Part shown: positions 1 through 10,075 of the stretch, in pieces | Layout: each line of letters opens with the position of its first letter | Position numbering within the stretch: position 1 is the first letter of the stretch | Assembly: GCF_017916255.1 (NCBI RefSeq) | Contig: NZ_CP072827.1 | Span: 3,348,001 to 3,412,000 of the forward strand | DNA from: Streptomyces mobaraensis NBRC 13819 = DSM 40847 | GTDB taxonomy: Bacteria > Actinomycetota > Actinomycetes > Streptomycetales > Streptomycetaceae | DNA: 64,000 nt | Reading direction: 5' to 3' | Made by a program: the position numbers and the translations under genes | Notes under the pieces: generated by a model | The model's database searches: none | Told to the model about the DNA's origin: nothing | Seen by the model: the letters and a program-made list of their open reading frames with translations, nothing else

Positions 1-918
1 GTGGTGCAGAAGACCTTCGGCGGGCCCGAGGTGCTGGAGCTGGTGGAGAAGGAGCGGCCGGTCCCGCTCTCGGCCGAGGTGCTGATCCGGGTGCGGGCGA
101 GCGCGGTGAACCCGGTGGACGTCGCCGTCCGGTCCGGGGCCTTCCCGCTGCTCGGCGAGCCGCCGTTCGGGGTCGGCTGGGACGTCTCGGGGGTCGTCGA
201 GGAGGTCGGCGCCGGTTCCCGGTTCAAGGTCGGGGACGAGGTGTACGGGATGCCGTTCTTCCCGCGCGCCGCCAACGCCTACGCCGAGTACGTGGCCGCG
301 CCCTCGCGCCAGGTCGCCCGGAAGCCCGCCTCGCTCGACCATGTGCACGCCGCCGCGCTGCCGCTCGCGGCGCTCACCGCCTGGCAGGGGCTGGTGGACG
401 CGGCCGGCGTGGCGGAGGGCGACCGGGTGCTGATCCACCGGGCGGCCGGCGGGGTCGGGCACCTGGCGGTGCAGATCGCCAAGGTCCGGGGCGCCGAGGT
501 GATCGCGCTGGCGAGCGCGGGCAAGCACGAGTTCGTCCGCGGGCTGGGCGCCGACGAGGTGATCGACTACCAGTCGGTCGACTTCACGGAGGCGGTGAAG
601 GACGTCGACGTCGTCTTCGACTCCACGGCCCAGGGCGCCCGTTCGACGCGGGTCCTCCGTCCCGGCGGAACGCTCGTCAGCATCCTGGAGCACGGTAACC
701 GGGAGCTCGCGGCGGCGGTGGAAGCCGACGGCTTCCGCTTCGCCGGGGTGTCGGTGGAGCCGGACTACGCGGCTCTGGAGCGGATCGCCGCCCTCGTGGA
801 CGCGGGCCGGATCCGGCCGCACGTCGGCGCCACGTTCCCGCTCGCCGAGGCGGGCAAGGCGCATGAGCTGGTGGGGGCGGGTCGGGCGCTGGGGAAGGTC
901 GTGCTGACCCTTAACTAA
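1..918 (+). CDS. NADP-dependent MDR-family oxidoreductase (quinone reductase-like), 5' end cut by window edge
   Basis: Medium-chain dehydrogenase/reductase fold. The N-terminal GroES-like part (about residues 1-115) is followed by a Rossmann domain with the NADPH-binding motif GGVGHLAVQIA near residue 150. The zinc-ligand pattern of alcohol dehydrogenases is not visible, so a zinc-free quinone or enone reductase using NADPH is likely; the substrate is unknown. The frame is open to base 1. Family members usually begin with about three more residues before VVQKTFGGPE, so the true start probably lies just outside the window. The gene stops 85 nt before the chosen start of the AraC-type regulator on the same strand. 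Confidence 0.85.
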   Translation: MVQKTFGGPEVLELVEKERPVPLSAEVLIRVRASAVNPVDVAVRSGAFPLLGEPPFGVGWDVSGVVEEVGAGSRFKVGDEVYGMPFFPRAANAYAEYVAAPSRQVARKPASLDHVHAAALPLAALTAWQGLVDAAGVAEGDRVLIHRAAGGVGHLAVQIAKVRGAEVIALASAGKHEFVRGLGADEVIDYQSVDFTEAVKDVDVVFDSTAQGARSTRVLRPGGTLVSILEHGNRELAAAVEADGFRFAGVSVEPDYAALERIAALVDAGRIRPHVGATFPLAEAGKAHELVGAGRALGKVVLTLN

Positions 919-1003
919 GGGGGGCTGAGGGGTGGATGCGGGTGCTGGTTCAGATGAGTCCGGTGAGTCCGCGAGACTGGTCACGTCGGACGGAGGAGAT
1001 CAC

Positions 1004-1966
1004 GTGGACATCCTGACCGAGGCGCTGGCCTCGATGCGGACCGGGAGTCCGGCCTCCGTGCGCACCGACGGGCGGGCGCCCTGGGGGCTGCGGCTGCCGC
1101 CCGTCGCGGGGGCCGGCTTCCACGTGGTGCTGCACGGCGCGTGCTGGGCGCTGCCGCTGGAGGACGGGGCCGTGGACACGTACCAGGACCCGATCCGGCT
1201 GGAGGAAGGCGACGTGATCTTCCTGCGGGACGGGCGCGGGCACATCCTCGCCGACCACCCGGACACCCCGGCCCAGCCCGAGGAGACGGCGGAGTTCTGT
1301 CCGGGCACCCCGATCGGGACGGTCTCGGTGGGCGGCGACGGCGCCCGTACCAGCCTGCTGTGCGGCAACTACCACCTGGACCAGGGCCGCCCCCACCCGC
1401 TCGTCGGCCGGCTGCCCGCCGTGATCCACCTGCCGACGCGGGACGGCCGCCACCCCGAACTGAGCGCCGCCGTGCGCCTGCTGGGCGCCGAGGTGGAGAA
1501 CCCCAGGCCCGGCTCGGCCGGCATCGTGCCCTCACTGATCGACTCTTTGCTCCTGTATATCCTCCGGGCCTGGCTGGCGGAGCGGCCGGCCGGGGACGGC
1601 GACGGCGCGGGGTGGGCCGCCGCCCTGGCCGATCCCGTGGTCGCGCCCGCGCTCGCCGCGATCCACGAGGAGCCCTCGGCGCAGTGGACGGTCGAGTCGC
1701 TGGCCGGGCGTTCCGGGCTGTCCCGGGCGGCGTTCGCCCGGCGCTTCACGACGCTCGTCGGCGAGCCGCCCGTCGCGTACCTGACCCGCTGGCGGATGAC
1801 GACGGCGGCGCGGCTGCTGCGCGAGTCCGACGCGCCGCTGACGGCGGTGGCGGCGCGGGCCGGCTACGGGTCGGAGTTCGCGTTCGCGAAGGCGTTCAAG
1901 CGGGAGTTCGGGCAGGCGCCCGGTGGGTACCGGCGGGCGGCGCGGGAGGGCCGGGCTGTGGCGTGA
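1004..1966 (+). CDS. AraC-family transcriptional regulator with N-terminal cupin domain
   Basis: A 320-residue cytoplasmic regulator. The N-terminal part (about 20-180) looks like the cupin_6 ligand-binding domain of AraC regulators. The C-terminal 100 residues hold two helix-turn-helix motifs (around WTVESLAGRSGLSRAAFARRF and LTAVAARAGYGSEFAFAKAF) ending in the usual APGGYRR. I chose the GTG at 1004 because a strong GGAGGAG lies 5 nt upstream; an in-frame start at 932 would have no comparable ribosome site. It follows the MDR oxidoreductase on the same strand and may control it, an inference from position only. The effector is unknown. Confidence 0.85.
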   Translation: MDILTEALASMRTGSPASVRTDGRAPWGLRLPPVAGAGFHVVLHGACWALPLEDGAVDTYQDPIRLEEGDVIFLRDGRGHILADHPDTPAQPEETAEFCPGTPIGTVSVGGDGARTSLLCGNYHLDQGRPHPLVGRLPAVIHLPTRDGRHPELSAAVRLLGAEVENPRPGSAGIVPSLIDSLLLYILRAWLAERPAGDGDGAGWAAALADPVVAPALAAIHEEPSAQWTVESLAGRSGLSRAAFARRFTTLVGEPPVAYLTRWRMTTAARLLRESDAPLTAVAARAGYGSEFAFAKAFKREFGQAPGGYRRAAREGRAVA

Positions 1967-2124
1967 GCGGCGGTTCCGGGGGATGCGTGGGGTCCTCGCG
2001 CGGTCGCCCTGAACACCGGACCGGCGAAATCCCTCCAACGGCTCAACGCAGCGCGCCGCCCGGCCCTTTCCGTGGCCATGGTGGGCGTGCCGCCATCCGG
2101 CGGACGCAACGTCCGGGAGGAACC

Positions 2125-2343
2125 ATGCGCAGAGCGATCCTGTCGGCGGCCCTGGCCGCCGTGAGCGTGCTGGGCGCCACCACCGCCCAGGCCGAGCCCG
2201 CGGCCCCGGCCGACATCGACGTCTTCACCTGCCTCGACGGGGGCGGCGTCCCCGACTACGGCGACGCGGACCCGGGCGTCCTCACCGTCGACATCAAGGC
2301 CACCTGCAAGGGCGGCACCCACAACGGCGAGACGATCTCCTGA
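2125..2343 (+). CDS. Small secreted protein, 72 residues
   Basis: An ATG preceded by GGGAGG at 2115-2120 opens a 72-residue reading frame with a Sec-type signal peptide: a short basic N-terminus, an Ala/Leu/Val core and a probable cleavage site after AQA near residue 24. The mature part is about 48 residues, acidic, with two cysteines that could form one disulfide. No catalytic motif is visible and I do not recognise a family. Its 3' end lies 22 nt from the convergent htpX. Function unknown. Confidence 0.7.
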   Translation: MRRAILSAALAAVSVLGATTAQAEPAAPADIDVFTCLDGGGVPDYGDADPGVLTVDIKATCKGGTHNGETIS

Positions 2344-2365
2344 GGCTCCCCTCCCTCAGGCCCGC

Positions 2366-3232
2366 TCAGCCGTGGCCGCCGCCCGCCATCCGCTCCAGGC
2401 GGCTGATCCGTTCGGTCATCGGCGGGTGGGTGGAGAAGAGCTTGGACATCCCCTCACCCGGCCGGAACGGGTTGGCGATCATCATGTGGCTCGCCGTCTC
2501 CAGGCGCGGCTCCGGCGGGAGCGGGAGCCGCGCGGTGCCCGCCTCCAGTTTGCGGAGGGCCGAGGCCAGGGCCAGCGGGTCGCCGGTGAGGCGGGCGCCG
2601 GACGCGTCGGCCTCGTACTCCCGGGAGCGGCTGACGGCGAGCTGGATCAGGGACGCCGCGATGGGCCCCAGCAGCATGATCATGATCATGCCGATGATCC
2701 CGGGGCCCTCGTCGTCGTCGGACCGGCCGATGGGGACCAGCCAGGCGAAGTTCACCAGGAACATCACCACCGAGGCGAGCGCGCCCGCGACCGACGAGAT
2801 GAGGATGTCGCGGTTGTAGACGTGGCTGAGCTCGTGGCCGATCACGCCGCGCAGCTCGCGCTCGTCGAGGAGGCGCAGGATGCCGTCGGTGCAGCAGACC
2901 GCGGCGTTGCGCGGATTGCGGCCGGTGGCGAAGGCGTTGGGGGCCTCGGTGGGCGAGATGTACAGCCGGGGCATGGGCTGGCGGGCGGCGGTGGAGAGCT
3001 CGCGCACCATGCGGTAGAGCTGTGGCGCCTCGAACTCGCTGACCGGGCGGGCGCGCATCGCCCGCAGGGCGAGCTTGTCGCTGTTCCAGTACGCGTAGGC
3101 GTTGGTGCCCAGCGCCACCAGGACGGCGACGATCAGCCCCGTCCTGCCGAAGGCGCTGCCGATGACGATGATCAGCGCGGACAGTCCGCCGAGGAGTACG
3201 GCGGTCCTGAGCCCGTTGTGCCGGCGGTGCAC
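2366..3232 (-). CDS. htpX: Zinc metalloprotease HtpX
   Basis: A 288-residue M48-family membrane protease. Two membrane helices (about 8-45) precede the catalytic zinc motif HELSH at residues 133-137. Two more hydrophobic segments follow at about 150-195, and the third zinc ligand is probably the first Glu of [10 protein letters not shown] near residue 208. HtpX degrades damaged membrane proteins from the cytoplasmic face. Start GTG at 3232 has GGAGGG 6 nt upstream. A possible promoter (TTGACC at 3297-3292, 17-nt spacer) lies in the 158-nt gap after nuoN2. Its place just downstream of a large membrane-complex operon suggests, but does not prove, a quality-control role for that complex. Confidence 0.92.
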   Translation of the reverse strand: MHRRHNGLRTAVLLGGLSALIIVIGSAFGRTGLIVAVLVALGTNAYAYWNSDKLALRAMRARPVSEFEAPQLYRMVRELSTAARQPMPRLYISPTEAPNAFATGRNPRNAAVCCTDGILRLLDERELRGVIGHELSHVYNRDILISSVAGALASVVMFLVNFAWLVPIGRSDDDEGPGIIGMIMIMLLGPIAASLIQLAVSRSREYEADASGARLTGDPLALASALRKLEAGTARLPLPPEPRLETASHMMIANPFRPGEGMSKLFSTHPPMTERISRLERMAGGGHG

Positions 3233-3361
3233 GGTACGCCCTCCAGGTGGTGCGGCAGGGGAACCCTTGAACCAGTGGAACCTTTCGTACTGGTCAACGC
3301 GAGGCGGAGGCCGCTAGTTCCCTTGTGCACGGGGTGGGGGTGTACTCCGGTCGGGTGAGGC

Positions 3362-3385
3362 GGGCGCCGCCGCGGCGCGGCGCCC
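3362..3385 (-). terminator. Hairpin downstream of nuoN2
   Basis: GGGCGCCGC (3362-3370) pairs perfectly with GCGGCGCCC (3377-3385) around a 6-nt loop, 5 nt past the nuoN2 stop. There is no T-run, as is common for high-GC actinobacterial terminators. It would end the nuo2 transcript before htpX. Confidence 0.5.
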
Positions 3386-3390
3386 CTCCC

Positions 3391-4932
3391 CTACAGCAGC
3401 GCCGCCGACGCGTACCGCAGCACCAGCTGCGGCGCGCCCGACAGGACGATGCCGGCCGCCGCGGCCAGGCCGATCGCCGCCGCGAGGGAGCGGGGCACGC
3501 TCGCCTTCGCCACCGCCGTCTCCGCGGGCTCAGCCGTCTCCCCCGCCGGCCGGAAGAGGAAGGCCGTCCACTGGAGGTAGTAGTACAGCGCGATGACGAC
3601 GTTGACGGCCATGACCGCCGCCAGCCAGCCCAGCCCCGCGTCGACCGCCGCCGAGAAGACGGTGACCTTGGCGAACAGCCCGATGACGCCCGGCGGCAGA
3701 CCGGCCAGGCAGAGCAGGAAGAACGCGAGGGTGAGCGCCGCGAACGGGCTCCGCGCGTACAGCCCGCGGTAGTCGTCGACGCGGTGGCGGGGCGCGGTGC
3801 GGCCGACGAGGACGGCGACGGCGAACGCGCCGAGGTTCACCGCCGCGTACATCAGCGCGTACGCGACGGTGGAGCCGACCGCGCGCCCCGGCTCGTTCCC
3901 GTACCCGGCGGCGGCCAGCGGCACCAGCAGGTAGCCCGCCTGGCCGACCGAGGACCAGGCGAGCAGCCGGACGGCGCTGAGCCGCCGGTCCGGGCGCTGG
4001 CGCAGCGCGGCGACGTTGCCGACCGTCATGGTGAGGGCGGCGAGGACGGCCAGGGCCGGTCCCCAGACGTCGGAGTACGACGGGAACGCGACGACCGTCA
4101 CGAGGGCGATGCCCGTGAAGCCGACGGCCTTGCCGACGACGGAGAGGTAGCCGGCGACGGGCAGCGGCGCGCCCGCGTACGCGTCCGGCACCCAGAAGTG
4201 GAAGGGGACGGCGGCCGTCTTGAAGGCGAAGCCGACGAGGGTCAGCACCACGCCGGTGCGGGCGAGGACGGCGAGCCGCGGGTCGACGGCGGCGAGGCTG
4301 TGGGCGACGTCGGTGAGGTGCAGGGTGCCGGTGGCCGCGTAGACGAAGCTGACGCCGAGGAGGGTGACGGCGGTGGCGGTGACCGAGGAGAGGAAGAACT
4401 TCAGCGCCGCCTCGGAGGAGCGCCGGTCGCCGCGGCGCAGGCCGACGAGGGCGAACGCGGGCAGCGAGGCGACCTCCAGGGCGACGACGAGGGTGGCGAG
4501 GTCGCGGGAGGCGGGCAGCAGGGCGGCGCCGGCGGCGGAGGAGAGCAGCAGGAACCAGTACTCGCCGGCGGGGAGTTCCTGTTCCCGCACGGTGGTGGCG
4601 GACAGCAGCGCGGTCAGCAGCGCCCCGCCGAGCACCAGGAACTGGAGGATCAGCGTGAAGTGGTCGGCCTCGTAACTGCAGGTGTGGCTGCCGCCGGTGA
4701 GGCAGAAGGTGCTGCGGGTGCCGGAGCGCAGCGGGAGCAGCGCCAGCCCGGCCAGCACCAGGCCGCCGACGGTGATGCCGCCGAGGACGTTCTTCCGCTC
4801 GGCCGGCAGGAAGAGGTCGGCGACGAGGACGGCGAGCGCGGCCACGGCGGCGATCAGGGGCGGTGCGACGGCGATCCAGTCGACGGACTGGACCAGGGAG
4901 ACGGCCGCGGAGTCGGCGAGGAGAACCATCAC
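3391..4932 (-). CDS. nuoN2: NADH-quinone oxidoreductase-like subunit N, second copy
   Basis: A 513-residue polytopic protein with about 14 hydrophobic segments. It belongs to the antiporter-like subunit family of complex I (proton_antipo_M). The conserved core with GFAFKTAAVPFHFWVPDAY near residue 220 carries the Lys and His residues typical of the proton channel. It is the last gene of the ten-gene nuo2 operon; its ATG overlaps the nuoM2 stop as ATGA at 4932-4929. Length is close to usual for actinobacterial NuoN (the first-operon copy here has 556 residues). Predicted role: one of three proton-translocating membrane subunits. Confidence 0.93.
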   Translation of the reverse strand: MMVLLADSAAVSLVQSVDWIAVAPPLIAAVAALAVLVADLFLPAERKNVLGGITVGGLVLAGLALLPLRSGTRSTFCLTGGSHTCSYEADHFTLILQFLVLGGALLTALLSATTVREQELPAGEYWFLLLSSAAGAALLPASRDLATLVVALEVASLPAFALVGLRRGDRRSSEAALKFFLSSVTATAVTLLGVSFVYAATGTLHLTDVAHSLAAVDPRLAVLARTGVVLTLVGFAFKTAAVPFHFWVPDAYAGAPLPVAGYLSVVGKAVGFTGIALVTVVAFPSYSDVWGPALAVLAALTMTVGNVAALRQRPDRRLSAVRLLAWSSVGQAGYLLVPLAAAGYGNEPGRAVGSTVAYALMYAAVNLGAFAVAVLVGRTAPRHRVDDYRGLYARSPFAALTLAFFLLCLAGLPPGVIGLFAKVTVFSAAVDAGLGWLAAVMAVNVVIALYYYLQWTAFLFRPAGETAEPAETAVAKASVPRSLAAAIGLAAAAGIVLSGAPQLVLRYASAALL

Positions 4933-6512
4933 TTGCCTCCTCCGAGGAGCTGCTGGACGGCCGGGTCGGTGAGGCCCAGGAGGGCCGCGGGCCAGAGCCC
5001 GGCGAGGACGGTGAGGACGACGAGCGGCGTCCAGGCGGCGAACTCGTACGGGCGGACGTCCGCGAGGGCGGGGACGGCTTCCTTGATCGCTGTGTGCTGT
5101 TCGCCGTTGCCGCCCATGCAGACGCGGCGGACGACGACCAGCAGGTAGGCGGCGGTCAGCAGGGTGCCGAGGCCGGCCAGGGCCATGAAGGTGAGGTACG
5201 CGGGGCGGCTGAGGCCGTCGGCGGGCCGGAAGGAGGCGAACATCGCGAGCATCTCGCCCCAGAATCCGGCCAGTCCGGGGAGGCCGAGGGAGGCGACGGC
5301 GCCGAAGGCGAGCAGGCCGCCGAGGCGTGGCGCGCGGCCGTAGAGCGCGGCGCCGGTGGGGCCGGAGAGCCGGTCGAGGTCGGTGGTGCCGTAGCGGTCC
5401 TTGATGCCGCCGACCAGGAAGAAGAGGAGGCCGGTGATGAGGCCGTGGGCGATGTTGGCGAAGAGGGCCGCGTTCACGCCGGTGGGCGTGAGGGTGGAAA
5501 CGCCCAGGAGGACGAAGCCCATGTGGCCGACGGAGCTGTAGGCGATCAGCCGCTTGAGGTCGCCGCCGGAGCCCCGGCGGGCCAGCGCGAGGCAGACCAG
5601 CGAGCCGTAGACGATGCCGACGGCGGCGAACGCGGCGAGGTACGGCGCGAGGGTGTGGGCGCCGTCGGGGGCCATGGGGAGGACGATGCGGACGAGGCCG
5701 TAGGTGCCCATCTTCAGCAGCACGCCCGCGAGGAGCACCGAGCCGGCGGTCGGCGCAGCCGTGTGCGCGTCGGGCAGCCAGCTGTGCAGCGGGAACATCG
5801 GCGCCTTGACGGCGAGCCCCGCGCCGATCGCCAACACCGCGATGACCTGCGTGGAATGGCTCAGACCCGACCCGTTGTCAGTGGCGAGTGCCACCATGTC
5901 GAAGGTGCCGCCCTTGATGCCGACGAGGAGGAGGCCGAGCAGCATGACCACGGACCCGAGCAGGGTGTAGAGGACGAAGCGCCAGGCGCCGCGCTCGCGT
6001 CCCTCGCCACCCCAGCGGGCGATGAGGAAGTACATCGGGACGAGCACCGTCTCGAACGCGAGGAAGAACAGCACGAGGTCGAGGACGGCGAACGAGGCGA
6101 GGGTGCCGGCCTCCAGGAGCAGCAGCAGCGCCACGAAGCCCTTCGGTGACGGGCCGTCGGGCACGCGGTGGTAGCTGTACAGCGCGCAGAGGAAGGTGAG
6201 GAGCGAGGTCAGGACGAGGAGGGGGAGCGAGACGCCGTCCACGCCGAGGTGGAACCGGATGCCGAGGGCCGGGATCCAGCCCACGTCGGTGGTGGCCTGC
6301 ATCCGGGCCGGCCGGTCGTGGTCGAAGCCGGCGGCCAGGGCGACGGTGAGCGCGAGCACGGCGCCTGTGACGGTGACGCCGTGCCGCAGCACCGCCTGGT
6401 CGGGGCTCCGGCCCTTGAGCCCGGGCGGCGCCGGGAGGAGGGCGGCGACGGCTCCGACGAGGGGCAGGCCGACGATCGCGAGGAGGAGGATCTGGAGGAC
6501 GGTATGGCTCAC
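4929..6512 (-). CDS. nuoM2: NADH-quinone oxidoreductase-like subunit M, second copy
   Basis: A 527-residue antiporter-like membrane subunit. The frame stays open far upstream inside nuoL2, but similarity to NuoM begins at VSHTVLQILLLAIVGLPL. I therefore set the start at the GTG at 6512, 2 nt after the nuoL2 stop. Conserved features include the FETVLVPMYFLIARWGG helix and the VKAPMFPLHSWLPDAH segment with channel Lys/His residues. Predicted to translocate protons in the membrane arm. It overlaps nuoN2 by 4 nt, so the two are probably translationally coupled. Confidence 0.93.
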   Translation of the reverse strand: MSHTVLQILLLAIVGLPLVGAVAALLPAPPGLKGRSPDQAVLRHGVTVTGAVLALTVALAAGFDHDRPARMQATTDVGWIPALGIRFHLGVDGVSLPLLVLTSLLTFLCALYSYHRVPDGPSPKGFVALLLLLEAGTLASFAVLDLVLFFLAFETVLVPMYFLIARWGGEGRERGAWRFVLYTLLGSVVMLLGLLLVGIKGGTFDMVALATDNGSGLSHSTQVIAVLAIGAGLAVKAPMFPLHSWLPDAHTAAPTAGSVLLAGVLLKMGTYGLVRIVLPMAPDGAHTLAPYLAAFAAVGIVYGSLVCLALARRGSGGDLKRLIAYSSVGHMGFVLLGVSTLTPTGVNAALFANIAHGLITGLLFFLVGGIKDRYGTTDLDRLSGPTGAALYGRAPRLGGLLAFGAVASLGLPGLAGFWGEMLAMFASFRPADGLSRPAYLTFMALAGLGTLLTAAYLLVVVRRVCMGGNGEQHTAIKEAVPALADVRPYEFAAWTPLVVLTVLAGLWPAALLGLTDPAVQQLLGGGK

Positions 6513-6514
6513 GA

Positions 6515-8506
6515 TCAGGCTCCGGAGGCGACGAGGACGGCGGCGACGGCCAGGACGACGGAGCCCGCGAACAGGACGCTCAGGTAGGTCTGGGTGTTGC
6601 CGGTCTGGGCCCGGCGGACGGCCGCGCCCAGCAGGCCGGGGGCGGACGCCGCACCGCGCACATAGGTCTCGACGACCTCGCGGTCGAGGAAGCGGGCGAG
6701 GCGGGCGGCACCGCGCGCCGGGCGGACGGCGACGGCGTGCGCGACGGCGTCCAGGTGGAAGCCGGCGGCGGCGTGCCGGTGCAGCGGGCCGAGCAGGAGC
6801 CGGCCGGGGTCGGCGGGGTCCTGGGCACCGGAGGGGCTGCCGTACGCGGCCTCGTGGGTGGCGATGGCCTCCTCTTCGGAGACGGCCGGGGCCTCGTCCG
6901 GGTCCGCGGCCACCGCGCCGAGCGGGGCGCGGGCGGCGAGGGCCGCGGTGCGCCGCCACGCGGCGACGACGACGAGCACGCCGGCGAGCGCGCAGCCGGT
7001 CGACAGGAGGGAGGTGGTGAGCGTGGGGGCCAGGGAGCCGCCGTCGAACCAGTCGGGGAGCTTCCAGGCGGCGAGCCCGAAGGCGGCGGTGGGGATGAGC
7101 AGCACCCACAGGACGGCCGTCATGGCGGCGGGCTGCCGGCCGTGATCGGCGGCCTCGGGGCCGCTGCCGCGGAAGGCGAGCAGCCACAGGCGGGTGGCGT
7201 AGGCGGCGGTCAGGACGGCGGTGAGCAGGCCGGCGACCAGCACCGTCCAGCCGACCGCGCCCGGGATGCCGTCCGCCTCGCCGCGGGCGGCGTGCTCGGC
7301 GGCGCCCAGCACGGCCTCCTTGGAGAAGAAGCCGCTGAAGGGCGGGATCGCGGCGAGCGCGACGAGGGCGACGGTCATCGTCCAGAACGCGTCGGGGACG
7401 CGCCGGGCGAGGCCGCCCATGCGGGCCGTGGCGGCCAGCGAGTTGGTGCCGGCGGCGTGGATGACCACGCCCGCCCCGAGGAAGAGGAGGGCCTTGAACG
7501 CGCCGTGCGAGACGAGGTGGAAGACGGCGGCGCCGCGGTCGCCGACGGCCAGGGCACCGGTCATGTAGCCGAGCTGGCCGACGGTCGAGTAGGCGAGGAC
7601 GCGCTTGATGTCGTCCTGCGCGAGCGCGGCGACGGCCGAGCCGACCATGGTGACCGCCGCCATCACGGCGAGCACCGCGAGGGCCGCGGTGGAGGCGGCG
7701 AAGACGGGGAGGAGCCGGGCGACGAGGTAGACGCCGGCCGCGACCATCGTCGCGGCGTGGATCAGCGCGGACACCGGCGTGGGGCCGGCCATCGCGTCGG
7801 GCAGCCACGTGTGCAGCGGGAACTGGGCGGACTTGCCCGCCACCCCGGCGAGCAGCAGCAGCGCCGTGAGGGTGGGGTGGGCGAGGTCGCCGGACGCGGC
7901 CGTGCGCACGATGCCGTCGATGCGGAACGTCCCGGCGTCGTCGGCGAGCGCGAACACGCCGATCAGGAAGGGGACGTCGCCGAGCTTGGTGACCAGGAAC
8001 GCCTTGAGGGAGGCGGCGCGGGCGGCCTCGGTCTCCCAGTAGTGGCCGACGAGGAAGTACGAGCAGATGCCCATGACCTCCCAGCCGACCAGCAGCACCA
8101 TCAGGTCGCCCGAGTAGACGACGAGGAGCATCGCGGAGGTGAAGAGGGAGACCAGCGCGGCGTAGGACGGGTAGCGCGGGTCGTCGCGCAGGTAGGCCGT
8201 CGAGTACAGCTGGACGCAGGTGGCGACCACGCCGACGAGCACGGCGACGAGGACGGCGAAGCCGTCCAGGTGCAGGGCCAGGTCGATGGGGACGGAACCG
8301 GTCGGGGTGAGCCGGGTCGCCGCGTCGAGGGCCCGGCCGCCGCCCTGCTGCCAGGCGACGACGACGGCGAGCACGGCGGCGACGGCGGTCGGCAGGAGGG
8401 CGAGCGGGCGGACGAGTCCGGGCGCGCGGCGGCCCGCCAGGATGCCGCCGACGGCGCCCAGGAAGGGCAGCAGCGGGACGAGGGCGGCGGTGGTCGTGGT
8501 CGTCAC
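6515..8506 (-). CDS. nuoL2: NADH-quinone oxidoreductase-like subunit L, second copy
   Basis: A 663-residue protein, the largest membrane subunit. The N-terminal NuoL-specific part includes [19 protein letters not shown] near residue 140. It is followed by the proton-antiporter core with [20 protein letters not shown]. The C-terminal region contains a hydrophilic stretch (about 540-620) before a last membrane helix, matching the lateral amphipathic helix plus anchor of NuoL. It starts 4 nt inside the nuoK2 3' end (GTGA at 8506-8503) and ends 2 nt before nuoM2. Predicted distal proton pump. Confidence 0.93.
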   Translation of the reverse strand: MTTTTTAALVPLLPFLGAVGGILAGRRAPGLVRPLALLPTAVAAVLAVVVAWQQGGGRALDAATRLTPTGSVPIDLALHLDGFAVLVAVLVGVVATCVQLYSTAYLRDDPRYPSYAALVSLFTSAMLLVVYSGDLMVLLVGWEVMGICSYFLVGHYWETEAARAASLKAFLVTKLGDVPFLIGVFALADDAGTFRIDGIVRTAASGDLAHPTLTALLLLAGVAGKSAQFPLHTWLPDAMAGPTPVSALIHAATMVAAGVYLVARLLPVFAASTAALAVLAVMAAVTMVGSAVAALAQDDIKRVLAYSTVGQLGYMTGALAVGDRGAAVFHLVSHGAFKALLFLGAGVVIHAAGTNSLAATARMGGLARRVPDAFWTMTVALVALAAIPPFSGFFSKEAVLGAAEHAARGEADGIPGAVGWTVLVAGLLTAVLTAAYATRLWLLAFRGSGPEAADHGRQPAAMTAVLWVLLIPTAAFGLAAWKLPDWFDGGSLAPTLTTSLLSTGCALAGVLVVVAAWRRTAALAARAPLGAVAADPDEAPAVSEEEAIATHEAAYGSPSGAQDPADPGRLLLGPLHRHAAAGFHLDAVAHAVAVRPARGAARLARFLDREVVETYVRGAASAPGLLGAAVRRAQTGNTQTYLSVLFAGSVVLAVAAVLVASGA

Positions 8507-8877
8507 GAGGCGGCCTCGGCCTTCTGCTCGCGGTCGGTGGTGCCGTCTTCGCGTGCGGTTCCGTCCGCGTCGTCCTCGCGGAGGTCGCGGAGCCGGTCGA
8601 GGTCGGCGGTGCCGCGGTTGCGGTGGACGAGCAGGACGATGGCCAGGCCGATGCCGATCTCGGCGGCGGCGATGGCGATGGTGAACAGGGTGAGCGCCTG
8701 CCCGGCGTGCAGCTCGTCGCGCAGCCAGACGTCGAAGGCGACGAGGTTGAGGTTGACGGCGTTGAGCATCAGCTCGACGGACATCAGCACCAGGATGGCG
8801 TTGCGCCGGGCGAGGACGCCGTAGAGGCCGGTGCAGAAGAGGAGGGCGGCGAGGACGGCGGGGTAGATCAGGTGCAT
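8503..8877 (-). CDS. nuoK2: NADH-quinone oxidoreductase-like subunit K, second copy
   Basis: A 124-residue protein with three membrane helices. It keeps the two membrane-embedded glutamates of NuoK (in [13 protein letters not shown] and [11 protein letters not shown]) that link quinone chemistry to proton pumping. NuoK is normally about 100 residues, as in the first-operon copy here (99). This copy has about 25 extra charged, Asp/Glu/Arg-rich residues at its cytoplasmic C-terminus. The ATG at 8877 overlaps the nuoJ2 stop by one base (TGATG). Frame extensions further upstream are read-through of nuoJ2 DNA and were rejected. Confidence 0.92.
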   Translation of the reverse strand: MHLIYPAVLAALLFCTGLYGVLARRNAILVLMSVELMLNAVNLNLVAFDVWLRDELHAGQALTLFTIAIAAAEIGIGLAIVLLVHRNRGTADLDRLRDLREDDADGTAREDGTTDREQKAEAAS

Positions 8878-9470
8878 CAGCGGACCTCGTCCTTCCGCCG
8901 CTCTTCCGCGGGCTCGTTCTCCTTGCCGCGCCGGGACAGCACGATCGCGCCGACGAGCGCGGCGAGCAGGAGGACGGAGAGCGCTTCGAAGGGCAGCACC
9001 CAATAGCGGAAGAGCATCTCGCCGGACACCTTGGTCGAGCCCTGGACCGGTCCGCGGACGTCGATCCAGGTCCGGCGGAAGGCGTCCGCGACCACCCAGA
9101 CCAGCGCGACGGCGGCGGTACCGGCGACCGCGATCGCCACGGGCCGGTTGCCGGAGTCGGCGTCCGGCGAGCGGCCGATGGGCGCCTTGGTCAGCATCAG
9201 CCCGAACAGCAGGAGGACGACCACCGAGCCGACGTAGATCAGCACCTGCACCCAGGCCACGAACTCGGCCGTGAGCAGCAGGTACTCCACGGCCAGCCCG
9301 CCGAGCGTCACGACCAGCCACAGTGCGGCGTGCACCAGCTGCCGGGTGGTGACGGTCAGCACGGCGGCGCCGAGGGTGACGAGGCCGACGAGGAGGAAGG
9401 CGACCTCGACGCCGGTGGGCGAGAGGAAGCCGTGCGCGCCCGAGGCGAGTGCGACGCCGTGGGTGCTCAT
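8877..9470 (-). CDS. nuoJ2: NADH-quinone oxidoreductase-like subunit J, second copy
   Basis: A 197-residue membrane protein with five hydrophobic segments. It contains the NuoJ core around [22 protein letters not shown], where the conserved pi-bulge helix is expected. The start is the ATG at 9470, overlapping the nuoI2 stop by 4 nt. The C-terminus is short and charged. It sits in the canonical H-I-J-K order. Predicted to transmit conformational change between the quinone site and the antiporter subunits. Confidence 0.92.
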   Translation of the reverse strand: MSTHGVALASGAHGFLSPTGVEVAFLLVGLVTLGAAVLTVTTRQLVHAALWLVVTLGGLAVEYLLLTAEFVAWVQVLIYVGSVVVLLLFGLMLTKAPIGRSPDADSGNRPVAIAVAGTAAVALVWVVADAFRRTWIDVRGPVQGSTKVSGEMLFRYWVLPFEALSVLLLAALVGAIVLSRRGKENEPAEERRKDEVR

Positions 9471-10075
9471 GCTCCGTCCTCCTTCGCTTCTTTCGTTTCC
9501 TGCTCTGCCTGTGCTTCCTGAGCCGCCTGCGCGGCTTGGGCCGCCTGTGCTGCTTGGGCCGCCGCCATCTTCTCGGCCGTCTTGCGGGCCGCCGCGACCT
9601 CCTTGGGCTCCTCCGCCGCCGGGTCGAGCGCGGACGGCTCGGGCACGGTCCACATCCACTCGCGGAGCCGGTCGCGTTCGTGGGTGAGGTCGAGGATGTC
9701 CGTCTCGGCGTACTCGAACTCCGGCGACCAGAAGAGGGCGTCGAACGGACACACCTCGATGCAGATGCCGCAGTACATGCACAGCGCGAAGTCGATCGCG
9801 AACCGGTCGAGGACGTTGCGGCTGCGCTCGCGCCCGCCCGGCGCGGCCGGGGGGACGGTCTCCTTGTGGGAGTCGATGTAGATGCACCAGTCGGGGCACT
9901 CGCGGGCGCACAGCATGCAGACCGTGCAGTTCTCCTCGAACAGGCCGATCACGCCGCGGGTGCGGGGCGCGAGTTCGGGCTGCGCGTCGGGGTACTGGAC
10001 CGTCTGCGTGCGCCGGGTGAGCGTCCGCAGGGTGACGGCCAGGCCCTTGGCCAGGCCGCTGCCGGGGATGTTCAT
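9467..10075 (-). CDS. nuoI2: NADH-quinone oxidoreductase-like subunit I, second copy, with AAQ-repeat tail
   Basis: A 202-residue iron-sulfur protein. Two ferredoxin-type motifs ([12 protein letters not shown] near 50 and [12 protein letters not shown] near 98) would bind the two 4Fe-4S clusters N6a and N6b that pass electrons toward NuoB. After about residue 150 the sequence turns into a low-complexity Ala/Gln/Glu tail of AAQ triplets, predicted helical and soluble and unusual for NuoI. The ATG at 10075 overlaps the nuoH2 stop by 4 nt. With NuoB2 and NuoC2 it makes up the whole peripheral arm encoded here, because no D, E, F or G gene is present. Confidence 0.92.
   Translation of the reverse strand: MNIPGSGLAKGLAVTLRTLTRRTQTVQYPDAQPELAPRTRGVIGLFEENCTVCMLCARECPDWCIYIDSHKETVPPAAPGGRERSRNVLDRFAIDFALCMYCGICIEVCPFDALFWSPEFEYAETDILDLTHERDRLREWMWTVPEPSALDPAAEEPKEVAAARKTAEKMAAAQAAQAAQAAQAAQEAQAEQETKEAKEDGA

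Noticed and set aside
3325..5148. Long plus-strand open frames opposite nuoN2, nuoM2 and nuoL2, and similar ones opposite nuoL-nuoN
   Set aside because: Antisense shadows: highly charged low-complexity translations, no ribosome sites, no recognisable family. The opposite strand encodes conserved complex I subunits.
4929..7808. A single 959-codon gene that would fuse an upstream Arg-rich region to NuoM2
   Set aside because: The upstream half is out-of-frame nuoL2 DNA. NuoM similarity starts at the GTG at 6512, 2 nt after the nuoL2 stop.
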